A DNA stretch of 64,000 bases from Octadecabacter antarcticus 307. Its GTDB lineage: Bacteria; Pseudomonadota; Alphaproteobacteria; Rhodobacterales; Rhodobacteraceae. A program made the translations under genes and the position numbers. The stretch is from positions 293,501-357,500 of the forward strand of contig NC_020911.1 in assembly GCF_000155675.2 (NCBI RefSeq). Reading direction: 5' to 3'. Below are positions 30,211-38,296 of this stretch, in pieces; the stretch's first letter is position 1, and each line of letters starts with the position of its first letter. Under the pieces are notes generated by a model. That model saw only the letters and a list, made by a program, of their open reading frames with translations. It did no database searches and was not told the origin of the DNA.

Positions 30211-30705
30211 TCTAGGTGTTCGGTCCCGGCATCTGTTGGATCGGATTAACGATGAATCTTTCTGGTTCTGAAGTCCCTATCTTGCAGATGTATTCGTACG
30301 GCGTCAGGCCGTTGAGCGTCTTCAGCCTTCGAGCGAAATTGTAGGCCGCTATGAAGTCTGCGAGATGGGTGTGCAGCTGATCATTCTTGTCGTAGTGATG
30401 CCGCCTGACTGTTGCGTCCTTGATCGTGCGGTTCATCCGCTCAACCTGGCCATTGGTCCATGGATGGTTGGGCTTGGTCAGCCGGTGCTCAATCCTGTTG
30501 GCATCGCAGATCATGTCGAACCGCATAGGCCGTGAATATGGTGTGTTCCGGTTACGTGGTTGCTCACAAAATTGAATGCCCTTGTCCGTCAGAATTGTGT
30601 GGATCTTGTATGGCACCGCTTTCAGCACAGCCTCCAGGAACTCCCAGGCCGTCTTGCGATTTGCTTTTTCTACAAGCCGTGCCACGGCAAACTTGCTGGT
30701 TCGGT

Positions 30706-30746
30706 CCCTCTCGTGACATCGCTTTGCGATTCACTGCCGGGCAATG
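30706..30746 (-). repeat. Hairpin element copy A (in IS481 transposase)
   Basis: Read on the minus strand: CATTGCCCGGCAG, a bulged stem with ATCGC/GCGAT, loop AAA, then CGAGAGGG. It separates the codons for VAI and the DRTSKFA that family members have next; removing about 40 nt rejoins them. It breaks the reading frame. Confidence 0.8.
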
Positions 30747-30922
30747 AATGGCAACAAAGAGATAAAGTTTTCCTTCGTTGGTGCGCAACTCTGCAATGTC
30801 GATATGAAAATATCCGATCGGATAGCGTTTGAACTTTTGTCGTTTCGGCTTGTCGCCCTCCATATCTGGCAGTCGGGATATCCCATGCCGTTGCAAACAA
30901 CGATGCAGGGAAGATCGCGTCC

Positions 30923-30962
30923 CCCTCTCATTGCTTGCTCCGCAAGCAACTGCCGGGCAATG
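30923..30962 (-). repeat. Hairpin element copy B (in IS481 transposase)
   Basis: Minus strand: CATTGCCCGGCAG, perfect eight-base stem TTGCTTGC/GCAAGCAA with loop GGA, then TGAGAGGG. It lies between YALQPTIPH and the following TRSSLHRCLQ-type residues of the same transposase as copy A. Confidence 0.85.
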
Positions 30963-31515
30963 GATGTGGGATAGTTGGCTGCAAGGCATAAAGACAATCA
31001 TCCAGCGGTAGGAGCGTATGACGTCGAAAAGAGACGATCATCGCCTCTTCACCCGCGCTGAGAACGGTCGAACTGGGGTCCGTGGGGCCAGTCTTGCGGT
31101 CTTCTACAGTTTTGCGCTTGCGCCATTTGGAGACCGTTTTGACATTTATACCAAGTTCTCGACTCAAAGCTGCGGTCGTAGCTTGCGATCGCTGTATTGT
31201 TGCTCTGATGGCGTGCGTAGTCGTGGCGCAGCCATGACGTATTTGTCCCATAATGCTTCCTTCCATTCCAAAGAATAGATCGCACCATCAAACCAGGGGA
31301 TCAAAAACCTAGGGACAGGACCCATTAAACTACTTGGTGCTACTATGGCTGCGTGATTCAAAGTCCCAAAGTTGGGGGATAGAATGAGCAATCTTTATTG
31401 GCTGAGTGAAGCGCAGATGGATCGGCTTCGGCCTTACTTTCCGAAGAGCCGAGGCCGTGCACACTGAGACGATCGCCGCGTTCTGAGCGGGATTATTTTC
31501 ATTAACCGCAACGGG

Positions 31516-31602
31516 GTGCATGACGGTTCGGGCCGCGGGCCCGATGAAACGTCCAGTGGACGTTTCAAGGCATGAGCGGGCGGAGCCCCGGTAATCGCCC
31601 GT
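31516..31602. repeat. 87-base palindrome-rich insert inside IS5 transposase
   Basis: Family members read directly from FINRNG to LRWCDAP; here 87 extra bases separate GGG (31513-31515) from CTACGGTGG. The insert has the perfect nine-base inverted repeat GAAACGTCC/GGACGTTTC around AGT, a second palindrome CGGGCC/GGCCCG-like, and GCGGGCGG...CCGGTAATCGCCCG. It is a multiple of three but contains an in-frame TGA. No other copy is in this window. Confidence 0.6.
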
Positions 31603-31746
31603 CTACGGTGGTGTGACGCGCCTGCGGAATATGGGCGGCCAAAGACTTTGTATAATCGTTGGAAGCGCTGGAGTGACATGGGTGTGTTCGCCCGGATCAT
31701 GATGGGGCTGGCAGAACAGGCCCCAGATAATAAGACAATTTCGATC

Positions 31747-31784
31747 CCCTCTCATCGAAACTGTGTTTCGACTGCCGGGCAGTG
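31747..31784 (-). repeat. Hairpin element copy C (in IS5 transposase)
   Basis: Minus strand: CACTGCCCGGCAG, stem TCGAAAC/GTTTCGA with loop ACA, TGAGAGGG. The IS5 codons for ISI and DATYLK are rejoined exactly when 38 nt are removed, giving the best-defined insert length in the window. Confidence 0.88.
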
Positions 31785-31847
31785 GATGCAACCTACCTCA
31801 AGGCACATCGCACGGCTTCCAGCCTGGGGCTAAAAAGGGGGTGTGGG

Positions 31848-31885
31848 CGCCTAATTCACTATTGCGCAGCAATATCTCGAGAGGG
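31848..31885 (+). repeat. Degenerate hairpin element copy I at an IS5/IS481 junction
   Basis: The right side is typical (CTCGAGAGGG after a TATTGC/GCAATA stem with loop GCA) but the left conserved block is replaced by GCGCCTAATTCAC, which resembles the divergent copy N. IS5 sequence lies to the left and truncated IS481 to the right. Confidence 0.55.
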
Positions 31886-32487
31886 GGTAAGAATGGTGCG
31901 AATACGCAACGGACACGCGCGCTCAAGGTCACGTAGGAAACGTCGGGCATTGGCGGCAGTTTTGTTGCTATATGTTCCAATGAACACCCACCGCGTGGCG
32001 CGATCGATGGCGACAAACAAGTAGCGGCGTGATGTCTCATCGGCCATTTGCGGCAGATATTTAACGTCAATGTGGATGTATCCGGGCTCATAAGCCTTGA
32101 AGGCGCTGTGCTTTGGCCTTGCCTCTTTGACCTTCAGGTCGCGCAGATTACCCAGCCCATGTCGACGCAGGCATCGATCCAAGCCCGAGCGTGAAACGTT
32201 CGGATTCAGAAACTCCCGGACCACTGCAAGTAAGTCATCAAGTGACACCAAAAGCGTCTTACGCAACGCCACCGCAACAACCTCCTGCGCTGGCGTGAGC
32301 GTCGTTTGCAAGCGATGTGGCGTGTGACTGCGGTCTTCGACACCGTCGCGGTGTCGCCACTTCAAAACGGTCTGCTCAGAGATGCCGTAGCGTTCACCCA
32401 CCATCCAGGCCGGATCGTCGCTGGCTTGAATGGCGGCTCTAATCTTTGGTGTCGTCGTCGCTTGACTATGCAGTCGAATGAGCATCA
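31886..32487 (-). mobile_element. IS481-family remnant (N-terminal two thirds of transposase)
   Basis: The minus strand reads from 32485 MLIRLHSQATTTPKIRAAIQ, a helix-turn-helix (ERYGISEQTVLKWRHRDGVED), SHTPHRLQTTLTPAQE, the start of the DDE domain (YIHIDVKYLPQMADE, RYLFVAIDRATRWVFIGTYS) and stops at RIRTIL. The expected TDNG and remaining catalytic residues are missing because the copy ends in hairpin element I. It is a different IS481 type from the copy at 30.2-31.3 kb. Confidence 0.85.
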
Positions 32488-32544
32488 CGTTTCTCCTTCC
32501 GAATGTCCTCTAAGACCGATCTTGCCATGAAAAAGGCCGAACGC

Positions 32545-32820
32545 CGAGGGTCAATGTGATCATCCGGGATGGAACACCTAAGCCGCTGCCGATACATTTG
32601 CCTATGCCACCCTGCTGGACGCAGACCTGCCATCGCCACATTCTTTACGCGATTGGCGGCGCAAAGTGGCGAAGACGCGGGCATCATGGAACACCTGATG
32701 TCACATCCCGCACTTGGGGGTCGCATTGCGGCGGCCTGTACCGCAGAATCGGAAAACGCGAAATTCCGCCCATTGTTGACTGAAACAGAGTGGGATGCCC
32801 TCCGCGTCATCTGCGATTGA
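32545..32820 (+). pseudogene. C-terminal remnant of an M48-family metallopeptidase
   Basis: The plus strand reads ADTFAYATLLDADLPSPH, then after a one-base shift FFTRLAAQSGEDAGIMEHLM, SHPALGGRIAAAC and KFRPLLTETEWDALRVICD with a stop at 32820. This is the tail of the M48 peptidase that usually follows DUF898 in this family of bacteria. The zinc-binding HExxH part is gone, so the locus was split and truncated by the IS insertions. Confidence 0.65.
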
Positions 32821-32875
32821 TTGCGGGTCCGGACGCGCCGCGCTAGTTAAAGTGGACAAGTAAAAGGAACTGACA

Positions 32876-33553
32876 ATGCGAATTTTTGTGGCTTTGATGG
32901 GTCTGGCGCTGCTGGCCGCCTGTGGTGGAATTCGCGATGATCTGGCCAATGTACCAGATCCCGTTGGTGCATTCCGGCTTGGTCACAACATTGCGGTGGT
33001 AAACGAACCTGTCCAAGGCCCGTTTTCGCGCACAGTTGAAGACGCCGAATGGCAGGCCGCTATGGTCACAGCCGTTGAATACCGTTTGGGCGAGGCGCGC
33101 TTTTTTGGGGATAAATACTACCATGTTGGCGTTGCAGTCGAAGCCTACGTACTGGCGTTCCCCGGTATCCCGATGGTCTATTCGCCCAAGTCCGTGTTGA
33201 TCTTTTCAGTCAATTTTTTTGAGGATTCGACGCAGATAAAACTGAACGACGAACCGATCCAGATTACAGTGTTTGAACCATGCTGCACGATTCCGCTGAT
33301 CGGATCGGGCTTTATGCGTGACAAAGCTGAACAAATGGAGGGGCTTTCGTTCAACGCCGCACGCGCCATAGAACGCAGCATGCGCGAGAATGCCGACTGG
33401 TTTGGTGGCACGCCCGAGCTTCTTGAAGCCGATGACACGATCATCCAAGGCAATGTTCTTGAAGACAATCCAGAACTGGTCGCGCCACAGCAGGAACCGC
33501 CCGCTGAACTGACCGCAAGCACGAACCCACTCGGTACAATCGGTTTACCGTAA
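32876..33553 (+). CDS. Hypothetical lipoprotein
   Basis: A 225-residue protein with a lipoprotein signal peptide: MRIFVALMGLALLAACGG, lipobox LAAC with the cysteine at position 16. It is probably anchored in the outer membrane or the periplasmic face. The mature domain (HNIAVVNEPVQGPFSR, VEYRLGEARFFGDKYYHVGV, VYSPKSVLIFSVNFFED) is one I know only as roseobacter-conserved. The frame is intact despite decayed neighbours. Confidence 0.7.
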   Translation: MRIFVALMGLALLAACGGIRDDLANVPDPVGAFRLGHNIAVVNEPVQGPFSRTVEDAEWQAAMVTAVEYRLGEARFFGDKYYHVGVAVEAYVLAFPGIPMVYSPKSVLIFSVNFFEDSTQIKLNDEPIQITVFEPCCTIPLIGSGFMRDKAEQMEGLSFNAARAIERSMRENADWFGGTPELLEADDTIIQGNVLEDNPELVAPQQEPPAELTASTNPLGTIGLP

Positions 33554-33698
33554 GTCGCACGTTGCCGTTGGTCTTTCGCCCATTCCGCAATACGTCGCCC
33601 GCGATGTTGAATTGGGTCAGCGATTGGCCTCCGAATGACAAGCTGCCCGGATCATGGCTAAGGCAAAGTTTCAACGTTTTAAACCACACGTTAACATT

Positions 33699-34930
33699 GT
33701 CCTGTGGTTTCAGAGGGTCGTCGCAACACTTTAATCTTTTTGGAAAGATGGAGTGTTTATTATGAAGTATCGCACACGGACGTCTTATACGGACCAACAG
33801 AAGTCTGAGATGTGGGATCGGTGGCAACGCGGTGATTCAATGGGCTCGATTGGCCGTCACTTCAATCGTGCGTCGTCGTCTATTTTCCCTCACTTGGTGC
33901 GAACTGGTGGGATCCGCCCCGCTGATCGCGCGCGGTCGCAATGTGCTTTGAGCCTCATTGAACGGGAAGTGATTTCCCGTGGGCTTGTCACAAAGCAGTC
34001 GTTTCGTCTCATCGCACAAAACCTGAACCGGTCACCTTCGACGATCAGCCGAGAGGTTCGCAGGAACGGCGGGCGACAAGCCTATCGTGCAACTCCTTCA
34101 GACCAACGCGCTTGGGACTGCGCAGCGCGGCCCAAATTGTGTAAGCTCTCATTCAACGATCCTTTGTGCCACTTGATAGCGCGAAAGCTGCGTCGGAAAT
34201 GGTCACCGCAGCAAATCGCAGGCTGGCTCAAACGCAGATATCCTGATGAAGAGCAAAATCGCGTGTCACACGAAACGATATATCGCAGTCTCTATGTCCA
34301 AACTCGCGGGGTTTTGAAGAAGGAATTGCAGGAATGTCTGCGCAGTCCACGTGCGATCCGACGCTCCCGGCATGCCACTCAGAAGGGACTTGAGTTACGC
34401 AAAATCAAGAATGCTGTTTCAATTAGCGAACGCCCAGCAGAGGTAGAGGATCGTGCCGTTCCGGGGCATTGGGAGGGCGATTTAATCGCGGGATCGAACA
34501 ACAGCTACATCGCAACGCTTGTGGAGCGCCATTCCCGTTTTGTGATGTTGGCCAAAGTCACGAACAAAGACACCCAGAGCGTGACGACAGCCTTGATCAA
34601 ACAAGCACGAAAGCTTCCCAGAGAACTCTACAAATCCCTGACTTGGGATCGTGGATCAGAGATGGCGGGGCATCGAAAATTTACCGTTGCCACAAATATC
34701 GATGTCTATTTTTGTGATCCTCAATCTCCGTGGCAGCGCGGCAGCAACGAAAATACCAACCGCCTTCTCAGACGGTGCTTTCCCAAAGGCACCGATATAT
34801 CCGGATTTAGCCACGCTAAGCTCAGCGCTGTCGCACGCCAACTTAACGAGCGACCAAGAAAGACCTTGCAATACCATACCCCAGCAGAGAAACTTGAAGC
34901 CTGTGTGGCAGCGACCCGTTGAAACCGGAC
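33699..34930 (+). mobile_element. IS30-family insertion sequence, apparently intact
   Basis: Imperfect terminal inverted repeats: left GTCCTGTGGTTTCAGAGGGT, right read inward GTCCGGTTTCAACGGGTCGC. The element is about 1.23 kb and carries one full-length transposase. It lies within codons 15-18 of the tuf remnant. I could not define a clean target duplication. Confidence 0.88.
33762..34922 (+). CDS. IS30-family transposase
   Basis: A 386-residue transposase with no stops. The N-terminal helix-turn-helix reads [20 protein letters not shown]; the DDE catalytic domain reads [34 protein letters not shown] and [21 protein letters not shown] chose ATG 33762; an in-frame start at 33753 would add three residues. 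It is one of the few transposases in the window that look functional and it carries none of the short hairpin inserts. Confidence 0.92.
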   Translation: MKYRTRTSYTDQQKSEMWDRWQRGDSMGSIGRHFNRASSSIFPHLVRTGGIRPADRARSQCALSLIEREVISRGLVTKQSFRLIAQNLNRSPSTISREVRRNGGRQAYRATPSDQRAWDCAARPKLCKLSFNDPLCHLIARKLRRKWSPQQIAGWLKRRYPDEEQNRVSHETIYRSLYVQTRGVLKKELQECLRSPRAIRRSRHATQKGLELRKIKNAVSISERPAEVEDRAVPGHWEGDLIAGSNNSYIATLVERHSRFVMLAKVTNKDTQSVTTALIKQARKLPRELYKSLTWDRGSEMAGHRKFTVATNIDVYFCDPQSPWQRGSNENTNRLLRRCFPKGTDISGFSHAKLSAVARQLNERPRKTLQYHTPAEKLEACVAATR

Positions 34931-35331
34931 TCGATCGGTCACGTTGACCACGGCAAGACGACGTTGACAGCAGCGATCACCAAGTATTTTGGTGAATTCA
35001 AAGCGTATGACCAGATTGATTGCGCGCCGGAAGAAAAGGCTCGTGGCATCACGATCTCTACGGCCCACGTGGAATAGAGACTGAAGCGCGTCAGTACGCC
35101 CACGTCGACTGCCCCGGCCACGCCGACTACGTCAAAACATGATCACTGGTGCTGCGCAAATGGACGGCGCGATCTTGGTTGTGAACCTAAAGTTCGAAGT
35201 CGAGCTGATCGCACCCATCGCGATGGAAGATGGCCTGCGCTTCGCTATCCGCGAAGGCGGCCGCACTGTTGGTGCTGGTGTAGTCTCGAAAATTCTTGCG
35301 TAAGCAATAATTTTGAACACACCCAAGCGTG

Positions 35332-35377
35332 CATCCTGCGGCAGTCGTTTCCCTTGAGAAACGATGAGAGCAGGATG
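35332..35377 (+). repeat. Hairpin element copy J (downstream of tuf, outside any IS)
   Basis: An outer seven-base stem CATCCTG (35332-35338)/CAGGATG (35371-35377) encloses conserved CGGCAG and TGAGAG, with an inner stem TCGTTTC/GAAACGA and loop CCTTGA. The conserved inner blocks match the other copies while the outer stem has a different sequence. The rest of 35304-35733 holds no gene I recognise. Confidence 0.75.
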
Positions 35378-35733
35378 ACCGCTAACGGTTGAGATAATAG
35401 AAAAGGCCGCTAGGAAACTGGTGGGCTTTTGCATTGTTAGAGCTGGCCCGTTATCGACACAATTGCGAATTACTATTCACTGGGAAGGTTGGTTAACGCC
35501 AAGCAAAAGCTGTCGGACTACGATAGAACCTAAGCGCGAGTGCTTAACTTAAAATGGCATAAACCAAAACCGACTGATGCCGCACATTTGCAAGCAAACG
35601 TGCCTTGCGCACACGTTTCAAAAACCCAGAGATTTTTACAACGACATTTGCCAATCGCAACGGTAGTGTCCAGCGAAGCCGCGATTTGCGGCGTTGATTT
35701 GGACGCCTTAAAAAAGGCCGTGAGCACGCACAC

Positions 35734-36753
35734 ATGATTTTGAAAATCCTCCTCCTGCCTTTCCGGCTTAATTGGACGATCTATTTGGTTCTTGCACTAG
35801 GCGCGGGCTACCTCGCCAATCAGGAATACCAGACCTATTTAGCCAACGCCGTTGCGGCTGAATTTCAGGTGGCAGGCGGCCCGCCCGACCCGTCACCTCT
35901 TTCGAAATGGAATGCCCGCACCGATGTGTCTGCCAACGATGAGGTCAATGTTGAAGGTGTCTACTTCTCAGCCCTAGACCAAGGCAGCTTTGATCCGCTT
36001 GGTTTCGAGCGGGGCTTTATCCTGCTGGCCGATGATCAAGGCCGTGAGGTCAAGGCGGTGCTTGTGGTGCGGCCCGATGATATTGGACTGCTCGAACGGC
36101 AATTGGCGGCGCAGGGCGTGGGCGATCGCATCCCTGTCACGGTGAATGGGACGCTAAACCAAAGCAGTGAATGGGCGGGCCTGATCTGGACGGAACTGTT
36201 CGTGATGGACATCCCAAGTTCGGATGAGTTGGTAGTGATTGAGCCCTTTTTAGGGAACCGCGCGACGTCGATTCACTATGATGCTGAAAGGACGATTGGC
36301 ACAGTGATTACTCTTGGCGGTTTGGCAGGCGCCCTTGTGCTTTTGGCGCTGGCAAATTTTCGGGTGGGGCGCAAATCATCCGCCACGCAATCGCAGATGT
36401 CAGGGCGTGAAGCACTGGTCGCGCGACAGCTGAAACAGCCATCCCAACGATCATTGCCATCAAATGGCGCGCTCGAAACCTCTCCGTGGGGGACGTTTGA
36501 TGCGCAGGCAGGCGCAACACCGCCACCCACACCTGCGAACGCAACACCGCAGTCGCAAGCGAATGTTCAGGCCAAATCACAACAGACATTGGTCCCACCG
36601 CGCCTGCAAATTGCCGAATTGGAGGTCCAGCTGCCGTTTACAAGTGTCTTCCCCGGTGGCGGTTCTAGTTTCCGGTTCAAGTCCGCCGATGAGATCATTA
36701 GCCAGTCATTTGGCACCCTCAGCACCCTCAAGCCGCTAGAGCGTGACGACTAG
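35734..36753 (+). CDS. Hypothetical membrane protein with two transmembrane segments
   Basis: A 339-residue protein with an N-terminal membrane segment (FRLNWTIYLVLALGAGYLA), an extracytoplasmic domain of about 160 residues, a second membrane segment near 190-210 (VITLGGLAGALVLLALANF) and a low-complexity, Pro/Gln/Thr/Ala-rich cytoplasmic tail. The two-helix layout recalls SURF1 but the SURF1 motifs are missing. Function unknown. It ends 52 bases before tRNA-Trp. Confidence 0.6.
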   Translation: MILKILLLPFRLNWTIYLVLALGAGYLANQEYQTYLANAVAAEFQVAGGPPDPSPLSKWNARTDVSANDEVNVEGVYFSALDQGSFDPLGFERGFILLADDQGREVKAVLVVRPDDIGLLERQLAAQGVGDRIPVTVNGTLNQSSEWAGLIWTELFVMDIPSSDELVVIEPFLGNRATSIHYDAERTIGTVITLGGLAGALVLLALANFRVGRKSSATQSQMSGREALVARQLKQPSQRSLPSNGALETSPWGTFDAQAGATPPPTPANATPQSQANVQAKSQQTLVPPRLQIAELEVQLPFTSVFPGGGSSFRFKSADEIISQSFGTLSTLKPLERDD

Positions 36754-36805
36754 CGCGGTTTGCGGTTGCCAACAGGTGTGGCCCTCGCTATCTCAACGTT
36801 GGCTT

Positions 36806-36881
36806 AGGGGTTTAGCTCAGTTGGTAGAGCGACGGTCTCCAAAACCGTAGGTCAAGAGTTCGAGTCTCTTAGCCCCTGCCA
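36806..36881 (+). tRNA. tRNA-Trp (anticodon CCA)
   Basis: The acceptor stem AGGGGTT pairs with AGCCCCT (one G-T pair), the D-arm reads TAGCTCAGTTGGTAGAG, the anticodon stem ACGGT/ACCGT encloses CTCCAAA with anticodon CCA, and the T-arm has GAGTTCGAGTCTC. Discriminator G and an encoded CCA end follow. It sits upstream of secE as in most proteobacteria. Confidence 0.97.
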
Positions 36882-36909
36882 AGCCACTCGTCGTCGCTGC
36901 GTTTCAAAC

Positions 36910-37866
36910 GTGCCTGAACGGGAGATCAAATTGCCCCGCCTGCCGCAGTCCATTGCCTTGCACATCGGTGCACATAAGACTGGGTCATCTCATCTCCAAA
37001 AGGTGCTTCATCAAAATAGAGCCATGCTGTCTGACGAAGGTATCCGTTATTGTGGACCTAGTTATTTGCGCAGGCGCGGTCGCAATCTTGCAGCGATGTT
37101 CGGGCTGTCATGGTCAGAAGCGCCGATGCCGCATCGCACTGCGCATGAGCAATTGGCGTTCCTATCCAAAGGTAATGAGCGGTTAGTGTTTTCCGAAGAG
37201 AACTTCGTCGAGGTGCTGTCGGACAAAGAAGGGCGAGTAAGCCTACCGGTTTATCCGTCTGCAATCGAACGCGTGACTGAATTGGTCGCAGCTTGGGCGC
37301 CGATCAAGCCGCAGTTGTTTGTAGCCGTGCGCAATCCGGCGACGTTTTTGGCGTCGGCCTATAGTCAGGTGCTTTTTGGGTCCGCATTTATCGCGCCAAA
37401 CAAATTCCGCGCTCACAATGATTGGCGAAAAATTGATTGGGCTGGTTACATTGCCAAATTGCGCACGATCTCCGGCGTTGGCGACATCTACGTCTGGCGA
37501 CAAGAAGATTACGATCTGACACACCGCTTAATCCTACGTCGCTTGCTGCGGTGGAAGGTTGGCGGCAATATTGAAACGATCGAGGGCCGTGTCCATCAAA
37601 GCCTATCGGCTGCCGCTGTTCGCCAAACGCTTGCGTGGGCGCAAGACGGCGGGACCGTCAAGCTCGCTGCGAAATCGCGCAAATTGTTTCCGATCAACGC
37701 AGATAACAAACCTTTCGGCCTTTATACGACATCGACATTGGCGCAGGCAGATGCTGTTTACGATGCACAAATGGCGCAAATCGAAGCACTGGACGGCGTC
37801 ACTGTCCTGAAGCCGCCCAAGCGCACGCTCAAAGGGTTGAAAAGCCCCGCCAAGACCGTTAACTGA
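36910..37866 (+). CDS. Sulfotransferase-like protein
   Basis: A 318-residue protein with a PAPS-binding type P-loop (LHIGAHKTGSSHLQKVL) and a 3'-phosphate-binding type motif (VAVRNPATFLASAYSQ). It would transfer sulfate from PAPS to an unknown acceptor, perhaps a surface glycan or lipid. The start is GTG. Its place between tRNA-Trp and secE interrupts the usual block and suggests a later arrival. An alternative is a non-enzymatic P-loop relative. Confidence 0.6.
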   Translation: MPEREIKLPRLPQSIALHIGAHKTGSSHLQKVLHQNRAMLSDEGIRYCGPSYLRRRGRNLAAMFGLSWSEAPMPHRTAHEQLAFLSKGNERLVFSEENFVEVLSDKEGRVSLPVYPSAIERVTELVAAWAPIKPQLFVAVRNPATFLASAYSQVLFGSAFIAPNKFRAHNDWRKIDWAGYIAKLRTISGVGDIYVWRQEDYDLTHRLILRRLLRWKVGGNIETIEGRVHQSLSAAAVRQTLAWAQDGGTVKLAAKSRKLFPINADNKPFGLYTTSTLAQADAVYDAQMAQIEALDGVTVLKPPKRTLKGLKSPAKTVN

Positions 37867-37895
37867 ATAGCGTCTCTAGTCCCTAAGGATAGATC

Positions 37896-38090
37896 ATGGC
37901 CAGAACCAACCCAGTACAGTTTATCCAGCAAGTCCGTGCAGAAGTCGGCAAGGTCGTTTGGCCATCGCGCCGCGAGGTCACGTTGACCACAATCATGGTG
38001 CTGATCATGGCGACCGTTATGGCGCTGTTTTTCACGCTGGTAGATATGTTTATCCGCTTCGGGCTTGAAGAAGTGCTTACCGCGTTCTGA
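37896..38090 (+). CDS. secE: Preprotein translocase subunit SecE
   Basis: A 64-residue single-span inner-membrane subunit of SecYEG. Signature: QFIQQVRAEVGKVVWPSRRE followed by one hydrophobic helix (TTIMVLIMATVMALFFTLVD). nusG follows, the standard order. Confidence 0.95.
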   Translation: MARTNPVQFIQQVRAEVGKVVWPSRREVTLTTIMVLIMATVMALFFTLVDMFIRFGLEEVLTAF

Positions 38091-38296
38091 CCTTGGGTAG
38101 GATTTGCTGCCAGCCCCCTTGAATTGGATGGGGTTGCGCGGTAACTGACGCGAACTTCTTGGAATGGCGTGCTTCGAATCGTGTTGCACGCCGCTTTTAT
38201 TTCCGAGACTTCCGTGGCAAACGCCACGAACAGATTGAAATTTCTGCACCGGTCCATTGAAGAATGGCGATGCATGACGACAAGGTGGCGAACAAC

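Larger units (their letters stand above)
30211..31325 (-). mobile_element. IS481-family element, transposase interrupted by two hairpin elements
   Basis: The minus strand reads from 31251 MGQIRHGCATTTHAIRATIQ, KWRKRKTVEDRKTGPTDP, FRRHTLLPLDDCLYALQPTI, then after a break GISRLPDMEGDKPKRQKFKR and YPIGYFHIDIAELRT, then after a second break KFAVARLVEKANRKTAWEFLE and the DDE-type core ILTDKGIQF, HPWTNGQVERMNRT, ending at 30212. Each break is a 40-41 nt hairpin element. Some further damage exists (for example TILTDKGIQFCEQPRNRN). The outer ends resemble each other weakly (GTTCGGTCCC against GTCCTGTCCC inward), so the exact borders are approximate. Confidence 0.85.
31326..31860 (+). mobile_element. 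IS5-family remnant with two inserts and a lost 3' half
   Basis: From ATG 31384: MSNLYWLSEAQMDRLRPYFP, a stop in place of the family residue after GRAH, DDRRVLSGIIFINRNG, an 87-base foreign insert, RWCDAPAEYGRPKTLYNRWK, RWSDMGVFARIMMGLAEQAP, DNKTISI, then hairpin copy C, DATYLKAHRTASSLG. Soon afterwards IS5 similarity ends and a truncated IS481 follows, with another hairpin (copy I) at the junction. The catalytic C-terminal half is absent, so it is dead. Confidence 0.82.
33654..35303 (+). pseudogene. tuf: Elongation factor Tu gene split by IS30 and internally deleted
   Basis: The start codon at 33654 gives MAKAKFQRFKPHVNI, then IS30 intervenes. After it, from 34932, comes [48 protein letters not shown], then frame shifts through [14 protein letters not shown] and [16 protein letters not shown]. 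That joins directly to the C-terminal [18 protein letters not shown] and [18 protein letters not shown], stop at 35303. The central ~750 bases encoding the rest of the GTPase domain and domain 2 are missing. This is the tuf copy normally found upstream of tRNA-Trp/secE; a second intact tuf must exist elsewhere, usually after fusA. Confidence 0.92.

Noticed and set aside
30211..31325. Programmed frameshifting or ribosome bypass as an explanation for the inserts
   Set aside because: Not excluded, but several host genes also have ordinary stops and shifts, flanks show no matching take-off and landing codons, and copies lie in both orientations. It stays a hypothesis only.
30706..31784. Hairpin copies as a CRISPR array
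   Set aside because: Spacing is irregular, copies occur in both orientations inside different genes, and the variable part is inside the hairpin rather than between repeats. No cas gene is present.
36910..37866. Calling the P-loop protein a confirmed sulfotransferase enzyme
   Set aside because: Only two short motifs support it; kept as sulfotransferase-like.
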